64,000 bases of DNA from CAWGHZ01 sp963775315 (GTDB lineage Bacteria > Pseudomonadota > Alphaproteobacteria > MPNO01 > DASWLB01): the NCBI GenBank assembly GCA_963775315.1, contig CAVZIN010000004.1, forward strand, positions 186,001 to 250,000, in the 5' to 3' direction. The notes under the pieces were generated by a model that saw only the letters and a program-made list of their open reading frames with translations, searched no databases and had not been told where the DNA came from. Numbering within the stretch: the stretch's first letter is position 1; every line of letters starts with the position of its first letter. Positions 18,486 to 27,278 of the stretch are shown piece by piece. Position numbers and translations under genes: made by a program.

Positions 18486-19190
18486 ATGGCTGGCAAGGAG
18501 ATCGCGCTGATCGTCGGCGTCGGGCCGAACCTCTCGGCGTCCATCGCACGGCTGTTCGCGAAGGAGGGCATGACCATCGCCCTCGCCGCGCGCAACGCGG
18601 ACAAGCTCGCCGATCTCGCGAAGGAGACCGGCGCCAAGACCTATTCCTGCGACGCAACCTCGACCGCGCAGGTGGCGAAGCTGTTCCAGTCGGTCGAGCG
18701 CGATCTCGGCGCGCCCGACGTCGTGGTCTACAACTCGTCCGGCCGGGTGCGCGGGCCGATCACGGAGTGCGATCCCGAGGCGGTGGCCTCGGCCGTGCGC
18801 ATCACCGCGTTCGGCGGGTTCCTGGTCGCGCGCGAGGCGGCGACGCGGATGCTGAAGAAGGGCTCGGGAACCATCCTGTTCACGGGCGCTTCGGCCAGCG
18901 TCAAGGGCTACGCCAACTCGTCGGTGTTCGCGATGGGCAAGTTCGGTCTGCGCGGCCTCGCCCAGGCGCTGGCGCGCGAGCTGCACCCGCAGAACGTCCA
19001 TGTCGGCCACGTCGTGATCGACGGCGGCATCTCTCGCGACGGGGCAAACCGGCCGGGCGCGCCCGACCGCGGGCCGGACGGCTGGCTCCATCCCGACGAG
19101 ATCGCCAAGGCCTATCTCGGCCTCCACCGCCAGCACCGCTCGACCTGGACGTGGGAGATCGAGCTCCGGCCTTGGGTCGAGAAGTTCTAG
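18486..19190 (+). CDS. Short-chain dehydrogenase/reductase family protein with Phe in place of catalytic Tyr
   Basis: A 234-residue Rossmann protein of the SDR superfamily. The nucleotide-binding turn is IVGVGPNLSASIARLFAKEG, then DATS near the adenine pocket and VVYNSSGRVRG as the NNAG-equivalent strand. At the active site a Phe replaces the usual Tyr of YxxxK: the segment reads NSSVFAMGKFGLRGL, with the Lys kept. The substitution is certain from the codon (TTC). A Tyr lies seven residues before the Phe-x3 position (VKGYANSS). It may be a reductase with altered chemistry or a nucleotide-binding regulator. ATG 18486 follows AAAGGGGAG. Confidence 0.88.
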   Translation: MAGKEIALIVGVGPNLSASIARLFAKEGMTIALAARNADKLADLAKETGAKTYSCDATSTAQVAKLFQSVERDLGAPDVVVYNSSGRVRGPITECDPEAVASAVRITAFGGFLVAREAATRMLKKGSGTILFTGASASVKGYANSSVFAMGKFGLRGLAQALARELHPQNVHVGHVVIDGGISRDGANRPGAPDRGPDGWLHPDEIAKAYLGLHRQHRSTWTWEIELRPWVEKF

Positions 19191-19250
19191 GCCGGCTCGC
19201 GCCGCTACGCGGCTTGGCCGGGGTGACACCTTGCTTTTTCGCTGTGCGGC

Positions 19251-20615
19251 TCAGACGACCCTCACCACGCCCGTCTCGCCCTCGATGGCGATGTCGGTGC
19301 CGTGGCGGGCGGAAAGGCGCTGCACCCGGTCCAGCACGGCGGCGGCGACAGGTCCGCGGGCGATCAGCGGCCGGCCCCGGCTCGCGCGCGGGCGCCCGTG
19401 GCCGAGGTCGAGCGGGTGGAGAAGCACCGCCGCGAGCTTTCCCGCCTCGAACGCCACCTCGGCCAGCACCCCGTGCCAGTATTCGGGCGCGGCGGGGAAG
19501 CCCCGTGTCTCGTTCCCCGTGCGCGCGTCGAGGAAATCGGTCGGCGTCGCCAGGTGGTCGAGCCCGAAGCGCTGGTAGGACTCGGCGGGGAAGACCGGCA
19601 CGTTGTCGTTCTGGAAGATGAAGTTGCCGAGCGAGTAGAGGATCGGCCGTCCCCTGTGGATCTCGACGCCGAGGGTGAGGTGCGGCCCGTGCATCGCGAC
19701 GACGTCGGCGCCGGCCTCGATCGCCTCGCGGGCGAAGGCGGCGGCGAACTCGGCCGGCCCCTCCATCCCGACGCTGGTTTGCGCGGTGAGGCGGCCGGCG
19801 GCGCCGAACTCGTGATTATGGAACGAGAACACCACCCAGTCGGCCTGGCGCCTTGCTTCGCCGATGGCGCGGAGGATGGCGTCGGCGTCGGAGCGGTTCG
19901 CCCGAGTGGAAACCGAAAAGCCATCGCCGCGGCGGAAGCGGCTGCCGAGGAAGACCAGCTCGGCTTCGCTGTCGGCGGGAGCCTCCGACGCGCTGAAGAA
20001 CATCGCGCGGTGACGCTCGCGCTCGGCGGCGAAGCCAAGGCGGTCGCTCATCGCGCGCAGCGCCGCGAAGGACGCACCGTCGACCGTGTAGGTCGCGCTG
20101 AACCCGATCGGGTTGACGCCCGGCCGGCCGCGCGCGTCGGGGCGCTGGTCGGCGGCGCGCGTCCAGGGCGGGAAGAACGAGGTGGTGGCGACCAGCGCCA
20201 CCCGCCCGGCCGCGGTGTCGAGATAGGCGGGCCTGCGCGCCTCGGCGAGGTTCGCCCCGGCACCAGCCGCCGGCATGCCGGCGCGGGCGAGGTGGGCGCG
20301 CATCGCCATCAGCCCGTCCGGCCCGTAGTCGGTCGCGTGGTTGTTGGCGGTGGACACCATGCCGATGCCCATCCAGCGCAAATCCGCGATCAGCGCCGGC
20401 GGGGTCGACATCGGCGTGCCCTGGGTCAAGTTCGGCGTGCCCTCGCGCTCGGTCCGCACCGTGGTTTCTAGGTTGGCGATGGCGGCGTCGGCGCCGCGGA
20501 CCAGCTCGACCAGCGCCAGGTAGTCCGGCTCGTCGAACGGGTCGAGCCGGCGGGCCGGCATGGCGTCGCCCGCCAGCGCGAGGCGGATATTGCGCTTCTC
20601 CGAGCGATAGCCCAT
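19251..20615 (-). CDS. CapA family metallophosphatase-like protein
   Basis: A 454-residue protein with the CapA/PgsA fold of the calcineurin-like metallophosphatase superfamily. Metal and core motifs: LALAGDAMPARR, ANLETTV, GMVSTANNHATDYG, VVFSFHNHEFG, VVAMHGPHLTLGVEIHRGRPILYSLGNFIF. CapA members take part in poly-gamma-glutamate or other exopolymer synthesis, although many stand-alone copies are uncharacterised. There is no signal peptide or membrane helix at the N-terminus, unlike Bacillus CapA, and no capB/capC neighbour, so a capsule role is not supported. ATG at 20615-20613 follows GGGGGGAAG. It is divergent from the HpnN-like gene. Confidence 0.85.
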   Translation of the reverse strand: MGYRSEKRNIRLALAGDAMPARRLDPFDEPDYLALVELVRGADAAIANLETTVRTEREGTPNLTQGTPMSTPPALIADLRWMGIGMVSTANNHATDYGPDGLMAMRAHLARAGMPAAGAGANLAEARRPAYLDTAAGRVALVATTSFFPPWTRAADQRPDARGRPGVNPIGFSATYTVDGASFAALRAMSDRLGFAAERERHRAMFFSASEAPADSEAELVFLGSRFRRGDGFSVSTRANRSDADAILRAIGEARRQADWVVFSFHNHEFGAAGRLTAQTSVGMEGPAEFAAAFAREAIEAGADVVAMHGPHLTLGVEIHRGRPILYSLGNFIFQNDNVPVFPAESYQRFGLDHLATPTDFLDARTGNETRGFPAAPEYWHGVLAEVAFEAGKLAAVLLHPLDLGHGRPRASRGRPLIARGPVAAAVLDRVQRLSARHGTDIAIEGETGVVRVV

Positions 20616-20702
20616 CTTCCCCCCGCACTGCGACACTTTGCGCGGCTCGGCCCGCAGCAATTGGCCGGGCGGCACGTTAAATAGGCGTCGAGTCGTAATC
20701 CC

Positions 20703-23399
20703 GTGCCGGCCCTGGGGGCAAGCGTCCGCGCGGGCACCCCAGGCGAGCCCGAGGCGACCGAGCGAAGCGTGGCAACTCCCCATCCCCGCACGAAGGATCC
20801 CGCGGCCTGGCTCGGCTGGATCGCGGAGCTGCTGGTCCGCAACTCCTGGCGGCATGCGCATGCGCTTCTCGCCATCGTCGGGTTGCTGACGGTCGCGTTC
20901 GGCTGGTTCGCCGCCACCCATCTCGGCATCGATGCGCGCTCCGAACGGCTCCTCGACCCCAACCTGCCCTGGCGCCAGGCGGAGGCGGCACTCAACGCCG
21001 CCTTCCCGGAGCGGACCGATATCCTGCTGGTGGTGGTCGATGGGGCGACGCCTTCGGTCTCGGCCATGGCGGCGGGCAAGCTCGCGGCGGCGCTGTCGGC
21101 GCGAAAGGACATGTTCCACCGTGTCTACGCGCCGGCGCTCGATCCCTTCCTGCAGCGCGAGGGGCTGCTCTATCTCGACCTGCCGGAGCTCAAATCCATC
21201 GCGAGCCGGCTGATCGCCGCCCAGCCGCTGATCGGCACGCTGGCCGGCGATCCGACGCTGCACGGTCTGTTCACCGCGCTGAACCTGGGACTTCAGGGCG
21301 TCGCCGGCGGTGACGTGCAATGGTCGACCCTCGACGCGCCGCTTGCCGCCGTCGCCCGCTCGATCGACGCGGGGCTCGCCGGCAAGACCGAGTATATCGA
21401 CTGGTCCTCGCTGCTCGGCGGCCAGGCCGCCACGCCGCAGGATCGTATCCAGCTTATCGAGGTCCAGCCCAGCCTCGACTACGGCACCCTCGAGGTCGGC
21501 GGCCAGGCCGAGCAGGTCGTGCGCGACATTGCGGCGAAGCTCGGCCTCACCCCGGCGAACGGGGTGACGGTGCGCCTGACCGGCAGCGTCGCGCTCGACG
21601 ACGAGGAGTTCGCCAGCGTCACCAACGGCATCGGCGAGGCCACGGCCGCTTCGCTCGCCTTGGTGCTGGGGCTCTTGCTGCTGGCGATGGGCCGGCTGCG
21701 CTCGGTCCTGACCAGCCTCCTGGTGCTGGGCATCGGGCTCGTCTGGACCGGCGCGTTCGCCGCCGCCGCGGTCGGCAACCTCAACCTCGTCTCAGTCGCG
21801 TTCGTGGTGCTGTTCGTCGGCATCGCCGTCGATTTCTCGATCCAGTTCTGCGTCCGGCTGCGCGCCGAGCAGGTGCCGGGGACGACCGATGCCGAGGCGG
21901 CCCGGCGCACCGGCACGGTGGTCGGCGGCGGGCTGCTGCTCGCCGCGGCGACCAGCGCCATCGGCTTCCTCGCCTTCGCGCCCACCGCCTATCTCGGCGT
22001 GTCCGAGCTCGGCATCATCGCCGGCGCGTCGATGCTGATCGCGCTCGTGCTCAACCTCACCGTGCTGCCGGCGGCGCTCCGCGTGTTCTCGGCCCTGCCG
22101 GCGAGCCGGGCTGGGCGGCCGCTCGGCTTCCCGGCCGCACTCGACAACGCCGTGGTCGGTCATCGCTGGTTGGTGCTGGGCGCGGCCGCGCTGGCGCTCG
22201 CTGCGGCGACGGCGGCGCTGCCCTCGCTCCGCTTCGACTTCAACCCGCTGAACCTCAAGGACCCGAACGCGCCGTCGGTGAAGACGCTCGACGATCTGAC
22301 GCGGCAGGGCGTCATCACGCGCGACACGATGGAACTGATGGCGCCGCCGGCCGAGGCGCGGGCGCTCGCCGCCAAGCTCGAAAAGCTGCCCGAGGTCGAC
22401 CACGTCATGTCCCTTGAGAGCTTCGTGCCCGACCACCAGACGGAGAAGCTCGCCGTGCTCGCCGACGCGGCGCAGTTCCTCGCCCCGGCGCTCAGCCTGC
22501 CGCCTGCCGGCACCCCGCCGACGCCCCAGGCGACGCTCGCCACCATGCGCGAGACGGTGACGCGGCTGAACGATCTGGCGGCGCACCAGCCCGCGACCGC
22601 CGCGCGCGCCCGCGCCCTCGCCCAGGCGCTCGACAAGGCGATCGCGCTCGGCCCGGCAGGGCTCGACCGCATCCGGGCCGGGCTGACCACAGGCCTCTCC
22701 GCCCAGCTCGATCAGATCGCGCGCATGCTCGACGCGAAAAAGGTCACGCTCGATTCCATTCCGCGCTCGATGTCGGTCGATTGGCGCGCCGCCGACGGGC
22801 GCTGGCGGATCGAGATCTATCCCAAGGCCAACACGTCCGACAACGTGGCGATGGTGAAGTTCATCAAGGCGGTGCGCGCGGTTGCGCCCCACGCGGTGGG
22901 CGACGCCTACTTCACCTACGAGGCCGGCCAGGTGGTGTGGCTCTCGTTCCAGGAGGCGTTCCTCTACGCCCTCGCCGGGGTCTGCCTCGTGCTCTATCTG
23001 GTGCTGCGCCGGCTGCGTGACGTGGCGCTGGTGGTCGGGCCGCTGCTGTTCTCGGCGGTCCTCACGCTGGGGACGACGGTCGCGATCGGACTTCCGATCA
23101 ACTACGCCAACGTGATCGCCCTGCCGCTGCTCCTCGGGATCGGCGCGGCGTTCAACATCTACTTCGTGATGAACTGGCGGGCCGGGCGCGCCCACCCGCT
23201 GCAATCGCCGACCGCGCGGGCGGTGGTGTTCTCGGCGCTGACGACGCTCGCTGCGGTGTCATCGCTCGCCATCTCGCCCCACCGCGGCACGTCGAGCATG
23301 GGCGTCCTGCTGACGCTCTGCCTCGGCTATGCGCTGCTCACCGCGCTGGTCGTGCTGCCCGCCTTGCTCGGCAACCCGCCCGCCGACGCGCACAGGTAG
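20703..23399 (+). CDS. hpnN: HpnN-type RND/MMPL hopanoid transporter
   Basis: An 898-residue RND superfamily exporter of the MMPL/HpnN type. It has two repeats of one helix, a large periplasmic domain and a five-helix bundle. The first bundle is around SLALVLGLLLLAMGRLRSVL to VAFVVLFVGIAVDFSIQFCV; the second around FLYALAGVCLVLYLVL to LLLGIGAAFNIYFVMNW. The N-terminal sequence ATHLGIDARSERLLDPNLPW is characteristic of HpnN, which moves hopanoids to the outer membrane. No other hopanoid gene is in the window. The start is uncertain: GTG at 20703 or GTG at 20769; the shorter form (876 residues) fits the family length better. Confidence 0.85.
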   Translation: MPALGASVRAGTPGEPEATERSVATPHPRTKDPAAWLGWIAELLVRNSWRHAHALLAIVGLLTVAFGWFAATHLGIDARSERLLDPNLPWRQAEAALNAAFPERTDILLVVVDGATPSVSAMAAGKLAAALSARKDMFHRVYAPALDPFLQREGLLYLDLPELKSIASRLIAAQPLIGTLAGDPTLHGLFTALNLGLQGVAGGDVQWSTLDAPLAAVARSIDAGLAGKTEYIDWSSLLGGQAATPQDRIQLIEVQPSLDYGTLEVGGQAEQVVRDIAAKLGLTPANGVTVRLTGSVALDDEEFASVTNGIGEATAASLALVLGLLLLAMGRLRSVLTSLLVLGIGLVWTGAFAAAAVGNLNLVSVAFVVLFVGIAVDFSIQFCVRLRAEQVPGTTDAEAARRTGTVVGGGLLLAAATSAIGFLAFAPTAYLGVSELGIIAGASMLIALVLNLTVLPAALRVFSALPASRAGRPLGFPAALDNAVVGHRWLVLGAAALALAAATAALPSLRFDFNPLNLKDPNAPSVKTLDDLTRQGVITRDTMELMAPPAEARALAAKLEKLPEVDHVMSLESFVPDHQTEKLAVLADAAQFLAPALSLPPAGTPPTPQATLATMRETVTRLNDLAAHQPATAARARALAQALDKAIALGPAGLDRIRAGLTTGLSAQLDQIARMLDAKKVTLDSIPRSMSVDWRAADGRWRIEIYPKANTSDNVAMVKFIKAVRAVAPHAVGDAYFTYEAGQVVWLSFQEAFLYALAGVCLVLYLVLRRLRDVALVVGPLLFSAVLTLGTTVAIGLPINYANVIALPLLLGIGAAFNIYFVMNWRAGRAHPLQSPTARAVVFSALTTLAAVSSLAISPHRGTSSMGVLLTLCLGYALLTALVVLPALLGNPPADAHR

Positions 23400-23480
23400 G
23401 GCGGCAGCCCAACGTTCCCGTTTCGTCCATTGCCGGTCGGGGGGCGCGGATGTACCTTTATCGGCGGACGAGCCAGTCGT

Positions 23481-23498
23481 CTGTCATGGGTGCGTAAC
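23481..23498 (+). promoter_or_regulatory. Weak Pho-box-like direct repeat upstream of ppk
   Basis: CTGTCAT (23481-23487), four bases, then GCGTAAC (23492-23498) has the spacing of a PhoB box. The first half-site is perfect but the second matches at only three of seven positions. ppk is PhoB-controlled in several proteobacteria, which is why this was noted. The rest of 23400-23524 contains nothing else I recognise. Confidence 0.25.
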
Positions 23499-23524
23499 AT
23501 CACGCGCACATCAAGGAGGCGGCA

Positions 23525-25675
23525 GTGACTCCGGGCAACGGCACGGGCGCGAGCGTGGCCGGAAAGACAAGAGGAGCCGAACGCGTGGACACCGAGGCGC
23601 CGCAGCGAGGGCGCGCGGCGCAGGTCGTGCGGATCGACGACCAGGCGCCCGCAAGGTTCATCAACCGCGAGCTGTCGTGGCTCGCCTTCAACGAGCGCGT
23701 GCTCGAGGAGGCGATGAACGCGCGCCACCCGCTGCTCGAACGGGTGCGGTTCCTGTCGATCTCGGCGGCCAACATCAACGAGTTCTTCATGGTGCGGGTC
23801 GCCGGCCTCAAGGGCCAGCGCTCGGTGGGCATCGAGACGCCGAGCCCTGACGGCATGACGCCCAGCCAGCAGATCGAGGCGGTTCTGTCGCGGTCGAAGT
23901 CGTTGATGGCCGACCAGCAGCGCTGCTGGTCCGAGCTGCAGGAGCAGCTGCGCGAGGAGGGCATCGTCGTGCTCGAGCTCGACGAGCTGTCGGACGCCGA
24001 CCGCGAGTGGGCGCGCCAGTTCTTCAACGAGCAGATATTCCCGGTCCTGACGCCGATCGCCATCGACCCGCTGCACCCATTCCCGTTCATCCCGAACCTC
24101 GGCTACTCGATGGCGCTCCGCCTCCACCGCAAGTCGGACGGCGGCATGCTCACCGGCCTCGTGCCGCTGCCCCAGCACGTGCCGCGCTTCATCCGCGTGC
24201 CGGGGTCCGGCATCCGCTTCGTCCGGCGCGAGCAGATCATCCACATCCACCTCGGCCAGCTCTTCCCCGGCTTCGATGTCACCGCCGTCGGCTATTTCCG
24301 CGTCCTGCGCGATTCCGACATCGACATCGAGGAGGAGGCCGAGGACCTGGTCCACATGTTCCTGAACGCGATGCACCGGCGCCGCCGGGGCAGCGTGATC
24401 CGCCTCACCATCGATTCCGGCATGCCGGCGGAGCTGCGCAGCTTCGTCGCCCAGAAGCTGGAGGCGAGGCCCGACGACCTTCTCGAGATCGACGGGATGA
24501 TCGGCCTCGCCGACACCTCCGGCGTGATCGTGCCCGAGCGGCCCGACCTTCAGTTCAAGCCGTTCGACCCGCTGGAATCGCGCGCGGTGCGCGCCGCCTC
24601 GGGCAATTGCTTCGCCGCCATCCGCAAGTCGGACGTGCTGGTCCACCACCCGTACGAGAGCTTCGACATCGTCGTCCAGTTCCTGCAGCAGGCGGCGCGC
24701 GATCCGCAGGTGGTGGCGATCAAGCAGACGCTCTACCGCACCTCCGACGCCTCGCCGATCGTCGCCGCGCTCTGCGAGGCGGCCGAGGCCGGCAAGTCGG
24801 TCACCGCGCTGGTCGAGATCAAGGCGCGGTTCGACGAGGAGCGGAACCTCCGCTGGGCGCAGGATCTGGAACGGTCCGGCGTCCACGTGATCTACGGCTT
24901 CGCCGAGCTCAAGACCCACGCCAAGGTATCGCTGGTCGTCCGGCGCGAGGGGACGGGTCTCCGCAGCTACGTCCATTTCGGCACCGGCAACTACCACCCG
25001 ATCACGGCGCGCATCTACACCGACCTGTCGCTGTTCACCTGCCGGCCCGAGCTTTGCCGCGACGCCGCGCATCTGTTCAACTACATGACCGGCTATGCGC
25101 GGCCCGAGCATCTGGAGAAGCTCGCTGCCTCGCCCATCGGGCTCCGCGATGCGCTGATCGCGCGCATCCACGCCGAGGTCGCGCACGCCCGCGCCGGCCG
25201 GCCGGCGGCGATCTGGGCCAAGCTCAATTCGCTGGTCGATCCGATCATCATCGACGAGCTCTATGCCGCCTCGGAGGCCGGGGTCGAGATCGACCTGGTG
25301 GTGCGCGGCATCTGCTGCCTGCGGCCGGGCGTGCCGGGGCTTTCCGAACGCATCCGGGTGAAGTCGATCGTCGGCCGGTTCCTTGAGCACGCGCGCATCG
25401 TGTGCTTCGGCGGGGGCGGCGGGCTGCCCTCGCCCGAGGCCGAGGTGTTCATGTCCTCGGCCGACTGGATGCCGCGCAATTTCGACCGGCGGATCGAGGT
25501 CCTGGTGCCGGTCGAGGACCCGGCCGCACGCGGGCGCATCCTGGAGCAGATCCTGCCCGTCAACCTGCGCGACGTGCGCCAGTCCTGGCGGCTCGCCCCC
25601 GACGGCAGCTACGAGCGCGTCGATTCGTCCCCGGACGGGTTCTCCGCCCACGACTTCTTCCTCGAGCAGCGCTGA
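23525..25675 (+). CDS. ppk1: Polyphosphate kinase 1
   Basis: A 716-residue Ppk1, which polymerises the gamma-phosphate of ATP into polyphosphate. The N-terminal domain starts at FINRELSWLAFNERVLEEA. The autophosphorylated His is in YVHFGTGNYHPITARIYTDL and the second conserved His in VGRFLEHARIVCF; other catalytic segments are IKQTLYRTS and LVEIKARFDEERN. Length matches E. coli Ppk (688) plus a 40-residue N-terminal tail. The GTG start is preceded by a strong AAGGAGG. The exopolyphosphatase gene follows after 89 bp on the same strand, the common pairing of synthesis and breakdown. Confidence 0.97.
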   Translation: MTPGNGTGASVAGKTRGAERVDTEAPQRGRAAQVVRIDDQAPARFINRELSWLAFNERVLEEAMNARHPLLERVRFLSISAANINEFFMVRVAGLKGQRSVGIETPSPDGMTPSQQIEAVLSRSKSLMADQQRCWSELQEQLREEGIVVLELDELSDADREWARQFFNEQIFPVLTPIAIDPLHPFPFIPNLGYSMALRLHRKSDGGMLTGLVPLPQHVPRFIRVPGSGIRFVRREQIIHIHLGQLFPGFDVTAVGYFRVLRDSDIDIEEEAEDLVHMFLNAMHRRRRGSVIRLTIDSGMPAELRSFVAQKLEARPDDLLEIDGMIGLADTSGVIVPERPDLQFKPFDPLESRAVRAASGNCFAAIRKSDVLVHHPYESFDIVVQFLQQAARDPQVVAIKQTLYRTSDASPIVAALCEAAEAGKSVTALVEIKARFDEERNLRWAQDLERSGVHVIYGFAELKTHAKVSLVVRREGTGLRSYVHFGTGNYHPITARIYTDLSLFTCRPELCRDAAHLFNYMTGYARPEHLEKLAASPIGLRDALIARIHAEVAHARAGRPAAIWAKLNSLVDPIIIDELYAASEAGVEIDLVVRGICCLRPGVPGLSERIRVKSIVGRFLEHARIVCFGGGGGLPSPEAEVFMSSADWMPRNFDRRIEVLVPVEDPAARGRILEQILPVNLRDVRQSWRLAPDGSYERVDSSPDGFSAHDFFLEQR

Positions 25676-25764
25676 AATTCGGCCCCACACCCGTCTCACA
25701 AGATGCTGTTGTCCGGCGCCGATTCGCGTACAACATAGCTGTGGTGTGAAGGCAAGGGCACAGC

Positions 25765-27264
25765 ATGGCCAGCGCCAAGGGCTTGGACGCGCCATTCGCC
25801 GTCATTGACCTGGGGTCGAACACCGTCCGCGTGGTCGTGTTCGAGCGGCTCGCGCGCGTGCCGGTGCCGCTGGTCAACGAGCGGGTGTTTTGCGAGCTCG
25901 GCCGCGGCGTCGGCGCTTCGGGCCGGCTCGACGAGGCGCAGGTCGCGCCGCTGATGGACTGCCTCGCCCGATTCGTCCGGCTCGCCGCCTCTTTCGGGGT
26001 GCCGCAGGTCACGGTGCTGGCCACCTCGGCCGTGCGGGACGCGGCCAACGGGCCCGAGCTGGTGGCCCGCATCCGCGCCCGCTTCCCGGCCGAAATCGTG
26101 GTGCTGTCGGGCGAGGAGGAGGCGCGCCTCGCCGCCGAGGGCGTGATCTCGGGCATGCCGGAGGCGGATGGGCTGGTCGGCGATCTCGGCGGCGGCAGCC
26201 TCGAAATCACCGAGGTCTCGGGCAAGCGCACGGGCCGGTCGGCCTCGCTGCCGCTCGGGCCGCTCCGCCTAGCCGAGGCGAGCCGCGGCGACATGGCCCA
26301 GGCCGGGCGCGAGATCGCCGAGCGGCTCAAGCGGCTCGACTGGCTCGATGCCGGGCGCGACCGCGACTTCTACGCCGTCGGCGGCTCGTGGCGCGCGCTC
26401 GCCCAGATCAGCATGGACCAGACCAGCTACCCCATCCACATGGTGCACGGTTATGCCATCGCCCGGAAGGAGGCGGCGAACCTCGCCACGCTGGTGCGCG
26501 GGCTCGGCCCGCAGTCGCTTGCCCGGATCGGCGGCGTGGCGGAGCGGCGCCTGCCGCTGATGCCGCTCGGCGCCGCCGTGCTTGGCGAGCTGGTGGGGCG
26601 CGTCAAGCCGAGCCGGGTGGTGTTCTCCGCCACCGGCCTGCGCGAGGGCTTCCTGTTCAGCCGGCTCGACGCGCGCGAGCGCGAGCGCGATCCCCTGCTG
26701 GCGGCGGCCGAGGCGCTGGCGGCGCGCGAGGCGCGCGATCCCGCCCTGGGCTCCAGGCTCGACCCGTGGATGTGGCCGCTGTTCGCGGCCGAGACCGCGG
26801 CCGAGGGGCGGCTTCGGCGCGCCGCCTGCCTGCTGTCGGACATCGGCTGGCGCGAGCATCCCGACTATCGCGCGCAGCTCGTGTTCCGCCGCCTGCTGCA
26901 CCACCCGTTCCTTGCGCTCGACCATCGCGAGCGGGCGACGCTGGCGCTCGCGGTCTTCGTCCGGCTCGGCGGCAAGCTCGGCCGCGCCGCCCTGCTCGAT
27001 CCCGCCTCGTCGCTGCTGGACGACAACGACAAGGTGCGGGCGCTCGCCATCGGCAGCGCGCTTCGCCTCGCCTATGCGGTATCGGCCGGGGCCGCGGACA
27101 TACTGGACGGCGCGGCGCTCCGCATGGACGGCAAGCGGATCGAGCTCGTGCTCGCGGGCAAGGCGCTGCCCGAGGGGCCACAGGTCGGCAAGTCGTTCAA
27201 GCAGCTTCTGCGCGCCATGAGGGCCGACGGCCGCATCGTCGAGGCGAACCCCGCGACGGTGTAG
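25765..27264 (+). CDS. ppx: Exopolyphosphatase / guanosine pentaphosphatase (Ppx/GppA)
   Basis: A 499-residue ASKHA-fold phosphatase. The phosphate-1 loop is FAVIDLGSNTVRVVVFE, the catalytic Glu region is ATSAVRDAANG with VLSGEEEARL, and phosphate-2 is VGDLGGGSLEITEV. A C-terminal HD-like helical domain follows after residue about 310. It removes terminal phosphates from polyphosphate or converts pppGpp to ppGpp; sequence alone does not separate Ppx from GppA, but adjacency to ppk1 favours polyphosphate. ATG 25765 follows AAGGCAAGGGC. The gene ends 14 bp before the convergent AsmA gene. Confidence 0.94.
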   Translation: MASAKGLDAPFAVIDLGSNTVRVVVFERLARVPVPLVNERVFCELGRGVGASGRLDEAQVAPLMDCLARFVRLAASFGVPQVTVLATSAVRDAANGPELVARIRARFPAEIVVLSGEEEARLAAEGVISGMPEADGLVGDLGGGSLEITEVSGKRTGRSASLPLGPLRLAEASRGDMAQAGREIAERLKRLDWLDAGRDRDFYAVGGSWRALAQISMDQTSYPIHMVHGYAIARKEAANLATLVRGLGPQSLARIGGVAERRLPLMPLGAAVLGELVGRVKPSRVVFSATGLREGFLFSRLDARERERDPLLAAAEALAAREARDPALGSRLDPWMWPLFAAETAAEGRLRRAACLLSDIGWREHPDYRAQLVFRRLLHHPFLALDHRERATLALAVFVRLGGKLGRAALLDPASSLLDDNDKVRALAIGSALRLAYAVSAGAADILDGAALRMDGKRIELVLAGKALPEGPQVGKSFKQLLRAMRADGRIVEANPATV

Positions 27265-27278
27265 CGACCGCCCCGCCC

